Shown here: one piece after another, positions 8,619 through 18,400 of the stretch
How positions within the stretch are numbered: position 1 is the first letter of the stretch
How the letters are laid out: every line of letters starts with the position of its first letter
Assembly: GCF_025960985.1 (NCBI RefSeq)
Contig: NZ_JAOQMX010000029.1
Coordinates: 1-61,806 of the forward strand
DNA length: 61,806 nucleotides
Direction of reading: 5' to 3'
Source of the DNA: Flavobacterium psychraerolatum
GTDB lineage: Bacteria; Bacteroidota; Bacteroidia; Flavobacteriales; Flavobacteriaceae
Notes under the pieces: model-generated
Told to the model about the DNA's origin: nothing
Database searches by the model: none
The model's input: the letters and a program-made list of their open reading frames with translations, nothing else
Made by a program: the position numbers and the translations under genes

Positions 8619-9920
8619 CTACAATGCCTTTTTGTTATTCTCAATCAAAGCCAAACGCAAACTAACTGCATTTTTATGTGCTTGCAAACCTTCGGCTTCT
8701 GCCATTAATTCAATAGCAGTTCCGATATTTTGAATTCCAGTTGCTGATATTTTTTGGAAGGTCATCGATTTCATAAAACTATCCAAGTTTACACCGCTAT
8801 AATTCTTTGCGTAACCATTGGTTGGTAAGGTATGATTCGTTCCCGAAGCATAATCACCTGCACTTTCGGGTGTGTAATTTCCAATAAAAACCGAACCTGC
8901 ATTCCCAATATTATTCACATAAAAATTTTCGTTTTTCACGCAAACAATAAAATGTTCTGGACCATATTCATCTATTAATTCCAATGCGATTTTATCATTT
9001 TTGAGATAGATTAATTTAGAATTTGCAATGGCCTTTTCGGCAATAGCTTTTCGCGGTAATTGCTCTAATTGCAGTTCAATTTCTTTTTCAACGGCATCAA
9101 TCATCTCTTTAGATGTTGCAACCAAAACAACCTGACTATCAACACCATGCTCTGCTTGAGAAAGTAAATCCGAAGCTACAAAAGCAGGAACTGCAGTATC
9201 ATCTGCAACCACCAATAATTCTGATGGTCCAGCTGGCATATCAATCGCTACACCAAACTGTGTTGCCAATTGTTTAGCAACAGTCACGTATTGGTTTCCA
9301 GGTCCGAAAATCTTGTACACTTTCGGAATCGCTTTCGTTCCAAACGTCATTCCAGCGATGGCTTGGATTCCGCCAACTTTGATAATTTTTGTTACACCGC
9401 ATAAGTTTGCAGCATACAAAATAGCAGGATTTATATTTCCGTTTTTATCTGGTGGAGAACACAAAACAATTTCGTTACAACCAGCAATTTTAGCGGGAAC
9501 TGCCAACATTAGAACCGTCGAAAACAAAGGTGCTGTCCCTCCAGGAATGTACAAACCTACTTTCTGGATTGGTCTTTTTTCTTGCCAGCATTGTACACCA
9601 GGTGCTGTCTCTACCGATACACGAGATGTTTTTTGTGCTTGATGAAAGGCTTCTATATTTGCCTTCGCTAATGCAATAGCCTCTTTTAAATCATTTGGAA
9701 TTGAAGCTACAGCAGTTTCAATTTCAGCTACAGTCACTTCACTATTTTCAAAGTATACTCCATCAAACTGCGTGGTATATTTGGCCACAGCCGCATCTCC
9801 GTCTTTTTGAACAGCCGCAAAAATTTCTTTTACCGTTTGTTCTATATCGTTTACCGTTTTGGTGGGTCTTTCTAAAATAGAAGCCCAAGTTTCCTTAGCG
9901 GGGTTGTATATTTTGTTCAT
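8619..9920 (-). CDS. hisD: HisD: histidinol dehydrogenase
   Basis: This 433-residue zinc enzyme carries out the last two steps, histidinol to histidine, with NAD. It shows IPGGTAPLFSTVLM, the nucleotide-site segment KIFGPGNQYVTVAKQ and the signature DMPAGPSELLVVAD. The metal-site regions are DLLSQAEHGVDSQ and EHFIV. The motif ASGTNHTLPTNGYAK is also present. Length is normal for the family. Confidence 0.97.
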   Translation of the reverse strand: MNKIYNPAKETWASILERPTKTVNDIEQTVKEIFAAVQKDGDAAVAKYTTQFDGVYFENSEVTVAEIETAVASIPNDLKEAIALAKANIEAFHQAQKTSRVSVETAPGVQCWQEKRPIQKVGLYIPGGTAPLFSTVLMLAVPAKIAGCNEIVLCSPPDKNGNINPAILYAANLCGVTKIIKVGGIQAIAGMTFGTKAIPKVYKIFGPGNQYVTVAKQLATQFGVAIDMPAGPSELLVVADDTAVPAFVASDLLSQAEHGVDSQVVLVATSKEMIDAVEKEIELQLEQLPRKAIAEKAIANSKLIYLKNDKIALELIDEYGPEHFIVCVKNENFYVNNIGNAGSVFIGNYTPESAGDYASGTNHTLPTNGYAKNYSGVNLDSFMKSMTFQKISATGIQNIGTAIELMAEAEGLQAHKNAVSLRLALIENNKKAL

Positions 9921-10016
9921 TGTTTTATTTATTTAAAAACAAACTTTTAATAATTCGTACTTACTATCTTTTACCTATTAACTTATAGACTTTGATATAA
10001 TTACATACGATTTTCA

Positions 10017-10385
10017 CTATGATAATTCTTGAAATTTTTTTCTAAATTCTAATGGATTCAAAATATTTGGAAATATTTCTTTTGTCCCACCAGATCCAAC
10101 AATTCGAATTGATCCATAACCGAGAATCCTTCCTAATATTCCTTGATCAACATTGATACTTTCAATTTTTGATAGATTCATTTCAAATGAATACCTACTA
10201 ATTAATCCTGTTTTTATAATTACACGTCGATTTGTGATAGCAAATTCGTCAGTATATTTATGAATTAATGGATAAATAAATAGGGTTAGAATTGCTTTTA
10301 GATTACAAAAAATAATCCAGTGATATGTTGTTTCAAATTCAACATGCTCCTCTTTGATTAAATGGTTATTTACGTAGTTACCCAT
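10017..10385 (-). CDS. Small membrane protein with bacterial PH domain (bPH2-like)
   Basis: This 122-residue protein has a short hydrophobic segment (WIIFCNLKAILTLFIYPLI, residues ~23-42). A bPH2-type domain follows, with the typical DEFAITNRRVIIKTGLISR and LSKIESINVDQGILGRILGYG strands. It is related to YdbS/YdbT-like proteins that anchor PH domains at the membrane. It lies between hisG and hisD, in the same orientation, with about 90-bp gaps on each side. Nothing in the sequence ties it to histidine synthesis. Confidence 0.75.
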   Translation of the reverse strand: MGNYVNNHLIKEEHVEFETTYHWIIFCNLKAILTLFIYPLIHKYTDEFAITNRRVIIKTGLISRYSFEMNLSKIESINVDQGILGRILGYGSIRIVGSGGTKEIFPNILNPLEFRKKFQELS

Positions 10386-10473
10386 GTTTTTCTCTTAAAT
10401 TAACAAACACCTCTTTTTATTATAACTTAATTTATAAAATGAAAATTTAGTATTCATTCTAAGTTAAAAAAAA

Positions 10474-11331
10474 TTAAAGCACCATTTTCTCAATTGGGCA
10501 AACCAGAATCCCTTCGGCACCAGCTTCTTTCAATTGGTCGATTACTTCCCAGAAAGTATCTTTATCAATTACTGTGTGTACACTACTCCAACCTTCTTGC
10601 GCTAATGGCATTACTGTTGGACTTTTCAACACTGGAAGAATACCGCTGATTGCTTCGATTTTATCGTTTGGTACATTCATTAAAATGTATTTCGATTTTC
10701 GAGCTCTTAAAACCGATTCGATTCTAAATTTTAATGTGTTGATAATTCTCTGGGCTTCAGGAGAAACTTTTGGAGAAACTGCTAATACTGCTTCACTTTT
10801 AAAAATTACTTCAACCTCTTTCAAATTGTTTTTAAATAAAGTACTTCCGCTAGAAACGATATCTACAATTGCATCTGCTAATCCTATATTTGGTGCAATT
10901 TCGACAGAACCAGAAATCTGGTGAATATCTACAGAAACTCCTTTTGAATTACAATAGTCTATAACAGTATTTGGGTATGAAGTCGCCACACGTAAACCGT
11001 TTAAATCTTGAATTGAATTGTATTCAAATGCTTTAGGTACAGCAATAGAAACTTTACATTTCGAAAAACCTAATTTTTGAATTACTTCAATATTTTTCCC
11101 TTTTTCGACCAATAAATTATCTCCGACAATGGCAATATCTACAACTCCATCAATCAAATATTGTGGAATATCTGAATTTCTTAAATACAATACTTCTAAC
11201 GGAAAATTAGAAGCTTCTGCTTTTAATTGATCTATACCATTATTGATTGAAATACCCGCATCTTTAAGAATTTGAATACTTTCTTCGTTTAATCTACCTG
11301 ATTTTTGAATTGCAATTTTTAACGTACTCAT
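10474..11331 (-). CDS. hisG: HisG: ATP phosphoribosyltransferase, long form
   Basis: This first, committed enzyme of histidine biosynthesis is 285 residues long, in the range of the long HisG form with a C-terminal ACT-like domain that senses histidine. Key segments are LKIAIQKSGRLNEES, GVVDIAIVGDNLL, RVATSYPNTVIDYC and the PRPP-binding DIVSSGSTLFKN. The C-terminal domain ends AEGILVCPIEKMVL. It is the first structural gene of the operon, downstream of the His-rich leader peptide and hairpin. Confidence 0.96.
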   Translation of the reverse strand: MSTLKIAIQKSGRLNEESIQILKDAGISINNGIDQLKAEASNFPLEVLYLRNSDIPQYLIDGVVDIAIVGDNLLVEKGKNIEVIQKLGFSKCKVSIAVPKAFEYNSIQDLNGLRVATSYPNTVIDYCNSKGVSVDIHQISGSVEIAPNIGLADAIVDIVSSGSTLFKNNLKEVEVIFKSEAVLAVSPKVSPEAQRIINTLKFRIESVLRARKSKYILMNVPNDKIEAISGILPVLKSPTVMPLAQEGWSSVHTVIDKDTFWEVIDQLKEAGAEGILVCPIEKMVL

Positions 11332-11395
11332 TTTTTTTGTTTTTTTTTATATTTATTGAATGTGTTTGAGCACAAAGGACTTAACACACAATGAA

Positions 11396-11424
11396 AAACC
11401 CGTTTGATGTGCTCAAACGGGTTT
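11396..11424 (-). terminator. his operon attenuator hairpin
   Basis: A perfect 12-bp stem (11413-11424 with 11396-11407) has a 5-base loop. Read on the minus strand it is AAACCCGTTTGA-GCACA-TCAAACGGGTTT followed by TT, giving a five-T tract. It stands between the leader peptide and hisG. A leader segment CTCAAGC (complement of 11463-11469) can pair with GTTTGAG (complement of 11412-11418), giving a competing 7-bp antiterminator including one G-U pair. Confidence 0.8.
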
Positions 11425-11452
11425 ATTAATATGATGAACTACATGCATACCA

Positions 11453-11512
11453 TTAACACATCGCTTGAGAGCAATAATGAAAATGATGATGATGTACTTG
11501 ATTTGATAACAT
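11453..11512 (-). CDS. hisL: his operon leader peptide (MLSNQVHHHHFHYCSQAMC)
   Basis: This 19-codon open frame runs ATG (11512-11510) to TAA (11455-11453) and contains five CAT His codons, four in a row and one after Phe. Such clustering by chance is very unlikely. It lies about 26 bp downstream of the predicted transcription start and upstream of the attenuator hairpin. A ribosome stalled at the His codons would leave the antiterminator strand (codons for Ser-Gln-Ala) free. One that reaches the stop codon would cover it and let the terminator form. Confidence 0.85.
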   Translation of the reverse strand: MLSNQVHHHHFHYCSQAMC

Positions 11513-11544
11513 GATATATAATGTTTAACTTTTTTGTTGCAATG

Positions 11545-11576
11545 CAAATATACTTTTTATTTTAAATATGCAGCAA
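11545..11576 (-). promoter_or_regulatory. his operon promoter (Bacteroidota type)
   Basis: On the minus strand the -7 box TATATTTG (complement of 11545-11552), followed by C, matches TAnnTTTG. A TTG -33 element (complement of 11574-11576) lies 21 bp upstream, within the usual spacing. The expected start is near 11538, giving a leader transcript of about 200 nt before hisG. Confidence 0.7.
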
Positions 11577-11613
11577 TTTTTATTACACTTATAAACAACA
11601 AATTGTTACAAAA

Positions 11614-12096
11614 CTATTTTTCGTATTCTTTTTCGATCGGAATTATCTTTACTGAAGTTTCGCGAATTTCGGTATGTCTCACTTCTCCACCTGTCTCTCC
11701 CGTTTTTAAGGCAAAAACTAGTGCGATCCCCGCAATTACCAAAACAATGATGGAAATCAAACGTGCTCTTGTATGCGTTTTGATATTCAAATAAAAACCA
11801 TAAACTGACAAAAGCCCCATTGCGTATAGTATTAAAGCAAGTTTCTCTGCATATTCCTCATGCTCGTGAATAATTTGATGTCCAATACTTGGCATATCTT
11901 CAACTAATTCTTCTGCTCCTTCTCCTGTATACATACTCAAAAAAGCCGCAATAGCAGCCACTAAAAATACAGAATAGGCCGTGTTTTTTATTCCATTATT
12001 TCGAAAATACAGTCCTGAAATTAAAATTCCGAAACCAAAAATTAATCCAACGATTGGAAAATGATTGACCATTAAATGCAAATGAGCGTCGTTCAT
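11614..12096 (-). CDS. Four-helix integral membrane protein (DUF2231-like)
   Basis: This 160-residue protein has four predicted membrane segments (~residues 8-30, 38-57, 83-103 and 110-130). It also has His-containing ends (MNDAHLHLMVNHFPIVG and HQIIHEHEEYAEK) suggestive of metal or heme contact. The layout resembles DUF2231 membrane proteins, which are of unknown function. It is downstream of the P-type ATPase on the same strand with a 129-bp gap, so it may belong to the metal operon or stand alone. Confidence 0.6.
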   Translation of the reverse strand: MNDAHLHLMVNHFPIVGLIFGFGILISGLYFRNNGIKNTAYSVFLVAAIAAFLSMYTGEGAEELVEDMPSIGHQIIHEHEEYAEKLALILYAMGLLSVYGFYLNIKTHTRARLISIIVLVIAGIALVFALKTGETGGEVRHTEIRETSVKIIPIEKEYEK

Positions 12097-12225
12097 GATT
12101 TTTAAAAATTTGTAAAGTGTTTTTAATATTTTCTTTTAATATCAAAGATAAGACAGTTTTTTCGGGTATCGAAAACAAAAAAATATTTTATGAGTTTTTT
12201 ATCTCAAAATACCACTTCTAAAGTA

Positions 12226-14238
12226 TCAAAGCTTCATTTTTTGAATTCTAACTGCATTTAGAATTGCCAGCAGTGCTACACCAACATCTGCAAAAACAGC
12301 TTCCCATAAGGTCGCAAGTCCACCAGCCCCGAGGATAAGAACTACTAATTTTACACCAAAGGCCAGACCAATATTCTGCATTACAATTTTACGTGTTTCT
12401 CTACCTATTTGTATGGCGGTTGGAATTTTACTAGGATGATCATTCTGTATCACAATATCTGCTGTTTCTATAGTGGCATCGCTACCCAAACCACCCATGG
12501 CAATACCAGCATCTGCCAATGCAATCACAGGAGCATCATTAACACCATCACCCACGAAGGCAATTTTATAATTTTGAGCTTTCAGTTCTTGTACTTTGGC
12601 AACTTTATCCTCTGGTAATAGATTTCCAAAAGCAGTTACTATACCTATTTTTTTGGCTACCATATCTACCACGCTCTGCTTGTCTCCAGATAACATTATG
12701 GTTTTGATACCTAATTTGTGCAAAGCTTTTATTGTTTGTGCAGCATCTTCTTTGATTTCGTCAGCAATAGTGATATATCCTGCATAAGACCTATTTACAG
12801 CTACTACTACAATCGTATCAGCAATTGTTTCAATTACTTTATCATAATCGATACCAAACTTTTTCAATAATTTAGCATTACCAGCTAAAACTTCTTTACC
12901 GTTTATAACTCCCTTTAATCCATAACCTGGAATCTCTTCCACAGCCTCAATTGTCGCGTTTTTATAGATATCTAGTGCGTAATCTACAATAGCCACAGCA
13001 ATTGGATGTGTAGATTTACTTTCTAATGCTGCAGTTAGTAGTAGGAATTCCTCTTTCTTCAATCGATTTGTTATCACGCTTTGCACTTTAAAAACACCTT
13101 TGGTTATCGTGCCCGTTTTATCCATAACAACTGCTGTAACTTTGGTCATTACGTCAAGAAAATTACTCCCTTTGAACAGAATTCCGTTTCGAGAAGCCAA
13201 ACCTATTCCACCAAAATAACCTAAGGGAACAGAAATAACCAAAGCGCATGGGCAAGATATCACCAAGAATACCAAAGCACGATACAACCAATTTGAAAAC
13301 ACATAATTGGAAACAAATAGATACGGTAAAAATACAATTGCAATGGCCAAATACACTATAATTGGCGTATATACCTTAGCAAATTTGGTAATAAACAATT
13401 GTGTTTTTGATTTTCTGGCAGTGGCGTCTTGCACCATTTCTAAAATTTTGGAAAGTTTACTGTCTTTGAAAAGTGTAGTTACTTGAATCTCGGCAACTGA
13501 ATTTAAGTTAATCATTCCTGCCAAAACCACTTCTTCTTTTTTCTTGGTATCTGGTTTGCTTTCGCCTGTAAGTGCAGCAGTATTGAAGGAAGCACGATCC
13601 GAAATCAATAATCCATCTAAGGCCACCTTTTCTCCCGGGCGTACTTGAATAATTTCATCAATAGATACCTCAGCAGGGTCTACGGTTACCACTTCGTCAT
13701 TCCGCAACACATTTACCGTATCTGGACGTACGTCTAGCAAGGCTTTGATACTGCGTTTTGCATTGTTTACGGCAGCATCTTGAAATAATTCACCAACAGC
13801 ATAAAACAACATAACGGCAACCCCTTCGGAATATTGATTTATGCAAAAAGCTCCAATGGTAGCGATAGACATCAGAAAGAATTCGGAGAAAAAATTCCCT
13901 TGTTTGATTTGTTTTAACGCTTGAATATTCACAGGAAGTCCTACAAAAACATATGCAATTGCATACCAAATTAGGTTAATTGGAAACGTAAAAAAATCAG
14001 TATTAGTTTGTTCAAAAATAATTCCTGAAACCAAAAGCATAAAACTAATGATTGCGGGTAAATATTTTTTAAAAATAGATTCATTTTCATCACTATCCCC
14101 ATGATTATGTCCGTTATCATGTTCATTATGATTGTGATGCTGTTTTTTATCGAAAGATATTTTTATATCAGTTGAGCAACAGCTGTTTCCTTTTTCATCT
14201 TTTGGAGAACAATTTTGAATTGAAGTTTTATTTTCCAT
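12226..14238 (-). CDS. Heavy-metal P1B-type ATPase (ZntA/CadA-like)
   Basis: This 670-residue inner-membrane metal-exporting ATPase has the metal-site motif VISCPCALVISVPLG in TM6, the phosphorylation motif MDKTGTITKG, the TGES actuator motif, SGDKQS, and the hinge GDGVNDAPVIALADAG. The SPC/CPC type and neighbours favour Zn/Cd/Pb export. The N-terminus lacks a full HMA ferredoxin-like domain. Instead it has three Cys (NCSPKDEKGNSCC) and a His-rich stretch (HHNHNEHDNGHNH) at residues ~34-46, probably a metal-sensing or -loading tail. It follows the CzcB-like gene by 17 bp and is the last clear member of the efflux operon. Confidence 0.93.
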   Translation of the reverse strand: MENKTSIQNCSPKDEKGNSCCSTDIKISFDKKQHHNHNEHDNGHNHGDSDENESIFKKYLPAIISFMLLVSGIIFEQTNTDFFTFPINLIWYAIAYVFVGLPVNIQALKQIKQGNFFSEFFLMSIATIGAFCINQYSEGVAVMLFYAVGELFQDAAVNNAKRSIKALLDVRPDTVNVLRNDEVVTVDPAEVSIDEIIQVRPGEKVALDGLLISDRASFNTAALTGESKPDTKKKEEVVLAGMINLNSVAEIQVTTLFKDSKLSKILEMVQDATARKSKTQLFITKFAKVYTPIIVYLAIAIVFLPYLFVSNYVFSNWLYRALVFLVISCPCALVISVPLGYFGGIGLASRNGILFKGSNFLDVMTKVTAVVMDKTGTITKGVFKVQSVITNRLKKEEFLLLTAALESKSTHPIAVAIVDYALDIYKNATIEAVEEIPGYGLKGVINGKEVLAGNAKLLKKFGIDYDKVIETIADTIVVVAVNRSYAGYITIADEIKEDAAQTIKALHKLGIKTIMLSGDKQSVVDMVAKKIGIVTAFGNLLPEDKVAKVQELKAQNYKIAFVGDGVNDAPVIALADAGIAMGGLGSDATIETADIVIQNDHPSKIPTAIQIGRETRKIVMQNIGLAFGVKLVVLILGAGGLATLWEAVFADVGVALLAILNAVRIQKMKL

Positions 14239-14255
14239 AGTAATTATTCTATTAT

Positions 14256-15428
14256 TTATTCCTCTTCTTCACTATTTTTCATTTTCGAAAGCAAATCATA
14301 AGCTCCATTAGTGACTACTTTCCAATTTTGCCAATTTGTTGGAGTATCAAAAATAAGTTCTGTATAATTTAATTCTGAAACACCTACTTTAATCTGCACC
14401 ATTTTATAATGTGTAATGCCTCTTTCTTTTGATGTGTTTTTATCAGCAATAAAAATATATTTATTTCCTTCAAATTCTACAATAGCTTTTGAAGTTACAG
14501 CAGGCACATTACTACTACCGCTTTCAACTAAGGCTTTCAAATACATTCCCGGTAAAAGATGAGTATCCTCTTGATCCAAATGACAATGAATCTGTACGGT
14601 TCTTTCCTGACTTATTTCTTTCCCAACTAAATGTACCGTTGCCATTCTTTCCTTTGTTTCATTTGCTAAGGTAAAACGAACTTTTTGACCAATTTTAAGT
14701 TTAGGAACATCTTTTTCAAAAACAGTCAACTCGGCGTGTAAATGTTCTGTATCAGCAATTTTAAACAATACATCTGTAGGTGTTACAAAAGCCCCTACAT
14801 TGGTGTTTACCTTTGTAACATACCCGTTGATAGAAGAAAATAATGGTAGAACTGTTTGAATATTTCCTTTTTCTAAACTTTCTATTCCTACATTCATCAA
14901 ATGAAGTTTGGTTTTCAACCCCAACACTCTAACTTTCATACTTTCGTAATCCGATTTCGATTTCTGCACTGTCTTTTGGGCATTTACATTTTCTTTTGCC
15001 AATTCTTGCTGACGCTCATATTCTAATTTCAAATAGTTTAATTGGCTTTTATAATCAATATAGTCTTGTTGTGGCTGCACATAATCAGGATTTTGCATCA
15101 AAGCTACCACTTGACCTTTTTTTACCTTAAATCCTTGAAGCATTTCTGTACTAATTACAAATCCTCCAAAAGGGGCAGAAATAGAAACCAAATTTTGTGG
15201 AGGTACGTCAAGCATTCCATTCACTTTGATGGTACCGCTTAATTCCTTTTCTTCAATTTTTCCGAGTTGAATAGCTGACATTTTAAACTGATCCTCAGTA
15301 ACTGCAACAACGTCAGTGGCAACTGTTGATTCTTCTTTCGCTGGAGTTTCATCCTTATTCTTATTTCCACAACCCACGAAGAAGGTCGTAATTAATAGTA
15401 AGGTTATTATTTTATATTTTGATTTCAT
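14256..15428 (-). CDS. czcB: CzcB/CusB-like RND periplasmic adaptor lipoprotein
   Basis: This 390-residue membrane-fusion protein has a lipoprotein signal peptide ending TTFFVGCGNK. It has a biotinyl-lipoyl-like part (VISTEMLQGFKVKKGQVVALM), a coiled-coil hairpin (~residues 115-180), the second lipoyl half (SINGYVTKVNTNVGAFV) and beta-barrel domains. It links the RND pump to the outer-membrane channel for metal efflux. It ends 17 bp before the ATPase gene and starts 14 bp after the CzcA-CzcC fusion. Confidence 0.92.
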   Translation of the reverse strand: MKSKYKIITLLLITTFFVGCGNKNKDETPAKEESTVATDVVAVTEDQFKMSAIQLGKIEEKELSGTIKVNGMLDVPPQNLVSISAPFGGFVISTEMLQGFKVKKGQVVALMQNPDYVQPQQDYIDYKSQLNYLKLEYERQQELAKENVNAQKTVQKSKSDYESMKVRVLGLKTKLHLMNVGIESLEKGNIQTVLPLFSSINGYVTKVNTNVGAFVTPTDVLFKIADTEHLHAELTVFEKDVPKLKIGQKVRFTLANETKERMATVHLVGKEISQERTVQIHCHLDQEDTHLLPGMYLKALVESGSSNVPAVTSKAIVEFEGNKYIFIADKNTSKERGITHYKMVQIKVGVSELNYTELIFDTPTNWQNWKVVTNGAYDLLSKMKNSEEEE

Positions 15429-15442
15429 AAGTCTTTGTTTTG

Positions 15443-18400
15443 TTATTTCGTTTTTCCTGAAAGATGTTCTAAAAGTGCTATACTTTGGTTATATTGTAAG
15501 ATGGCTGATAAATAATTTTCCTGAATACCGTTGGCCGTTCTTAAGTTTAAAAGATTTTCTGAATAACTAATTTCACCCTTTTGGTAAGCTATTTGACTTT
15601 TTGATGAAATTAAATTGGCGTTGGGTATGCCCGATGTTTTATAATATTCCAAACTGGCTTTACTTTTTTGAAACTCCATTTTGGCTTGTGTGTATTGCCC
15701 TTTCAAACTCATTTCGTTACTAACTACCGCAGTTTTAGCAATATCTTGCTTTGTATTTTCTGATTTTATTTTAGCAGTATAAGAACCATAGAATATTGGA
15801 ATTGATAATCCTAAATTAACCCCTTGAAAACGATTGCTCCCAGTGGCTAAATTAATATTTGTTGCACTTATTTGTGAACCAATAAGGGATTGATTAAAAT
15901 AACCAACAGTAATATCTGGTAATGTTTTGGCAGCTTCTACTTTTTTCTGCTTTTCAGCTACATTTACCTGTTGATTAAAGTAGGCCAAAATAGGGTTTTG
16001 AGTTATTGTTTTATCCTTATTTGTTTCTAAAAAAGAGTTTTCTACAAGCATTTTATCAGCTAATAAAATGGCTTCTTGACTTCCTAAAAGTGTTTGTAAT
16101 TGCGATAAATAGACATTAATATTTGCCTTATTTTCTTTTAAAGTATTTTGCGTTTCGTATAATTGGGTTTCGGCTGTGCTTTTTTCAAGTATACTACTTT
16201 CACCTGTTTTATAACGTAACGATGCTGATTTTACAAAACCTTTGTAAATACTATCTTGTTTTTCCAAAAGAGTTTCTCTTGTATATAAATATTGCAAATT
16301 GGAATAGGTTTGCTTAATACGATAAACCAATTCACTTTTTGTTATGTTCGCCTTTAGTTCACTACTTTTTACCAATGCACTTCCTAAGGAAGCATTCGCA
16401 GAAAAAATCGTTGGAAATGGTATTGTTTGTGATATAGTAAAACTATTATCATTAAAATCACTATTGTATTGTCCTAATTGGCTAGAAAGATACGTTTTTG
16501 GAATCTCTATACTTGCCCTTTTTAGTTGCTGTTGGTATTTAATATCCAATTGTGAAGTGATAATTTCCTTATTATTTAACAATCCTTGTTCAATTGCTTG
16601 ATTTAAGCTTAAAGGATTTGTTTGAGCTGAAGCAAAATTGGCTGTAAGTAACAAAATTATAATAACAACGGTTGCATTTGTTTTCATCGTTTTTTTATTA
16701 AATTTTTCGAACCAAATATAAAGAATTGGCAATATTAAGAGTGTTAATAAAGTAGCTGTAAACAATCCTCCAATTACTACTGTTGCCAATGGTTTTTGTA
16801 CTTCACCACCTGCACCATGAGACATTGCCATTGGCAAAAAACCTAATGATGCTACCAATGCCGTCATAATTACAGGACGCAATCGCACCGCAGTTCCTTT
16901 AATCACTATTTGTTTCAAATCGGTAATTCCTTCTTTTTTAAGAGAATTAAATTCGGCTATAAGAACAATACCGTTCAAAACAGCCACTCCAAACAAGGCT
17001 ATAAATCCTACCCCGGCCGAAATACTGAAAGGCATTCCTCGAATCCAAAGTGCAAATATCCCACCAATTGCAGAAAGCGGAATTGCAGTAAATATCAAAG
17101 TGGCTTGCTTAATAGAATTAAAAGCAAAAAATAATAATAAAAAAATTAATAGTAATGAAGCAGGAACCGCCACGGCCAAACGTTCTTTGGCAGCAATTAA
17201 ATTCTCGAAAGCACCTCCATAAGTTGCATAGTAGCCCACATCAAATTTTACTTGTTGGTTAATTTTTTGTTGTATTTCTTTAACAGTACTTTCTACATCC
17301 CGACCACGAACATTGAAACCCACTATAATTCTACGTTTAGCATCTTCTCGCTGAATTTGGTTTGGTCCTTCTTTAAAATTAATACTTGCAACTTGTTCTA
17401 ACGGAATTTGATTTCCGTTTGGAGCAGTCACAAACAGGTTTTTAACATCATCCAAACTCTGGCGATTGGTATTATCTAAACGAACTACTAAGTCAAATTT
17501 CTTTTCGCCTTCAAAAACTAATCCTGCAGTCTCACCGGCAAATCCTGAACGAATAACGGTATTCACATCTTGAATATTCAAACCAAATTGCGCAATTTTA
17601 TCTCTATGAAATTTAATCACCACTTGAGGTAAGCCCGAAACTTGCTCCACATATATATCTGAAGCACCTTCAATTTTACTTGCTATTTTACCAATAAGTT
17701 TGGCATATTTTGCTAGATTAGTTAAATCTTCACCATAAATTTTGACTGCAACATCTTGTTTTACGCCCGAAATCAATTCGTTGAAACGCATTTGAATTGG
17801 TTGTTGAAAACCAAAGGTTGTTCCTGCAATATGTTGCTCTAATTTTGCATGCATTTTCTCAGCCAAATCTATTCTATTATCCGTGGTTGTCCACTCGCTT
17901 TTATCTTTTAGAATAATTATCAAGTCACAAGCCTCTACGCCCATTGGGTCTGTCGGAATCTCTGACGAACCTATTTTCCCGATTACTTCTTTTACTTCAG
18001 GAAAATTATCTTTCAAAACTTTTGCTGCTTTTTGAGCTTGCTCAACAGTATATGACAAACTACTTCCTGTTAAGGTTCTAGTTTCAACGGCAAAATCTCC
18101 TTCATCTAAGGTTGGAATAAACTCTGCTCCCAAAAAAGTAAAAACAATACCGCTAATTACCAATAAACCAAGAGCAACACTGACAATTAGTATTTTGAAT
18201 TGTAATGCGAAATTTAGCATTGGTGTATACACTTTTTGAATCGAATGAATGATTCTGTCCGAAATATTTTCTTTATCGGCTATCTTCTTACTCAAAAATA
18301 ATGAACTCATCACAGGAACGTACGTTAACGAAAGTAGAAATGCTCCCAGAATAGCAAAGGAAACGGTTTGGGCCATAGGACGAAACATTTTTCCCTCAAT

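Noticed and set aside
11361..11375. TGTGCTCAAAC (minus strand) complementary to the attenuator 5' arm and loop, as the antiterminator
   Set aside because: It lies downstream of the terminator, so it could not form in time; the upstream CTCAAGC segment fits better.
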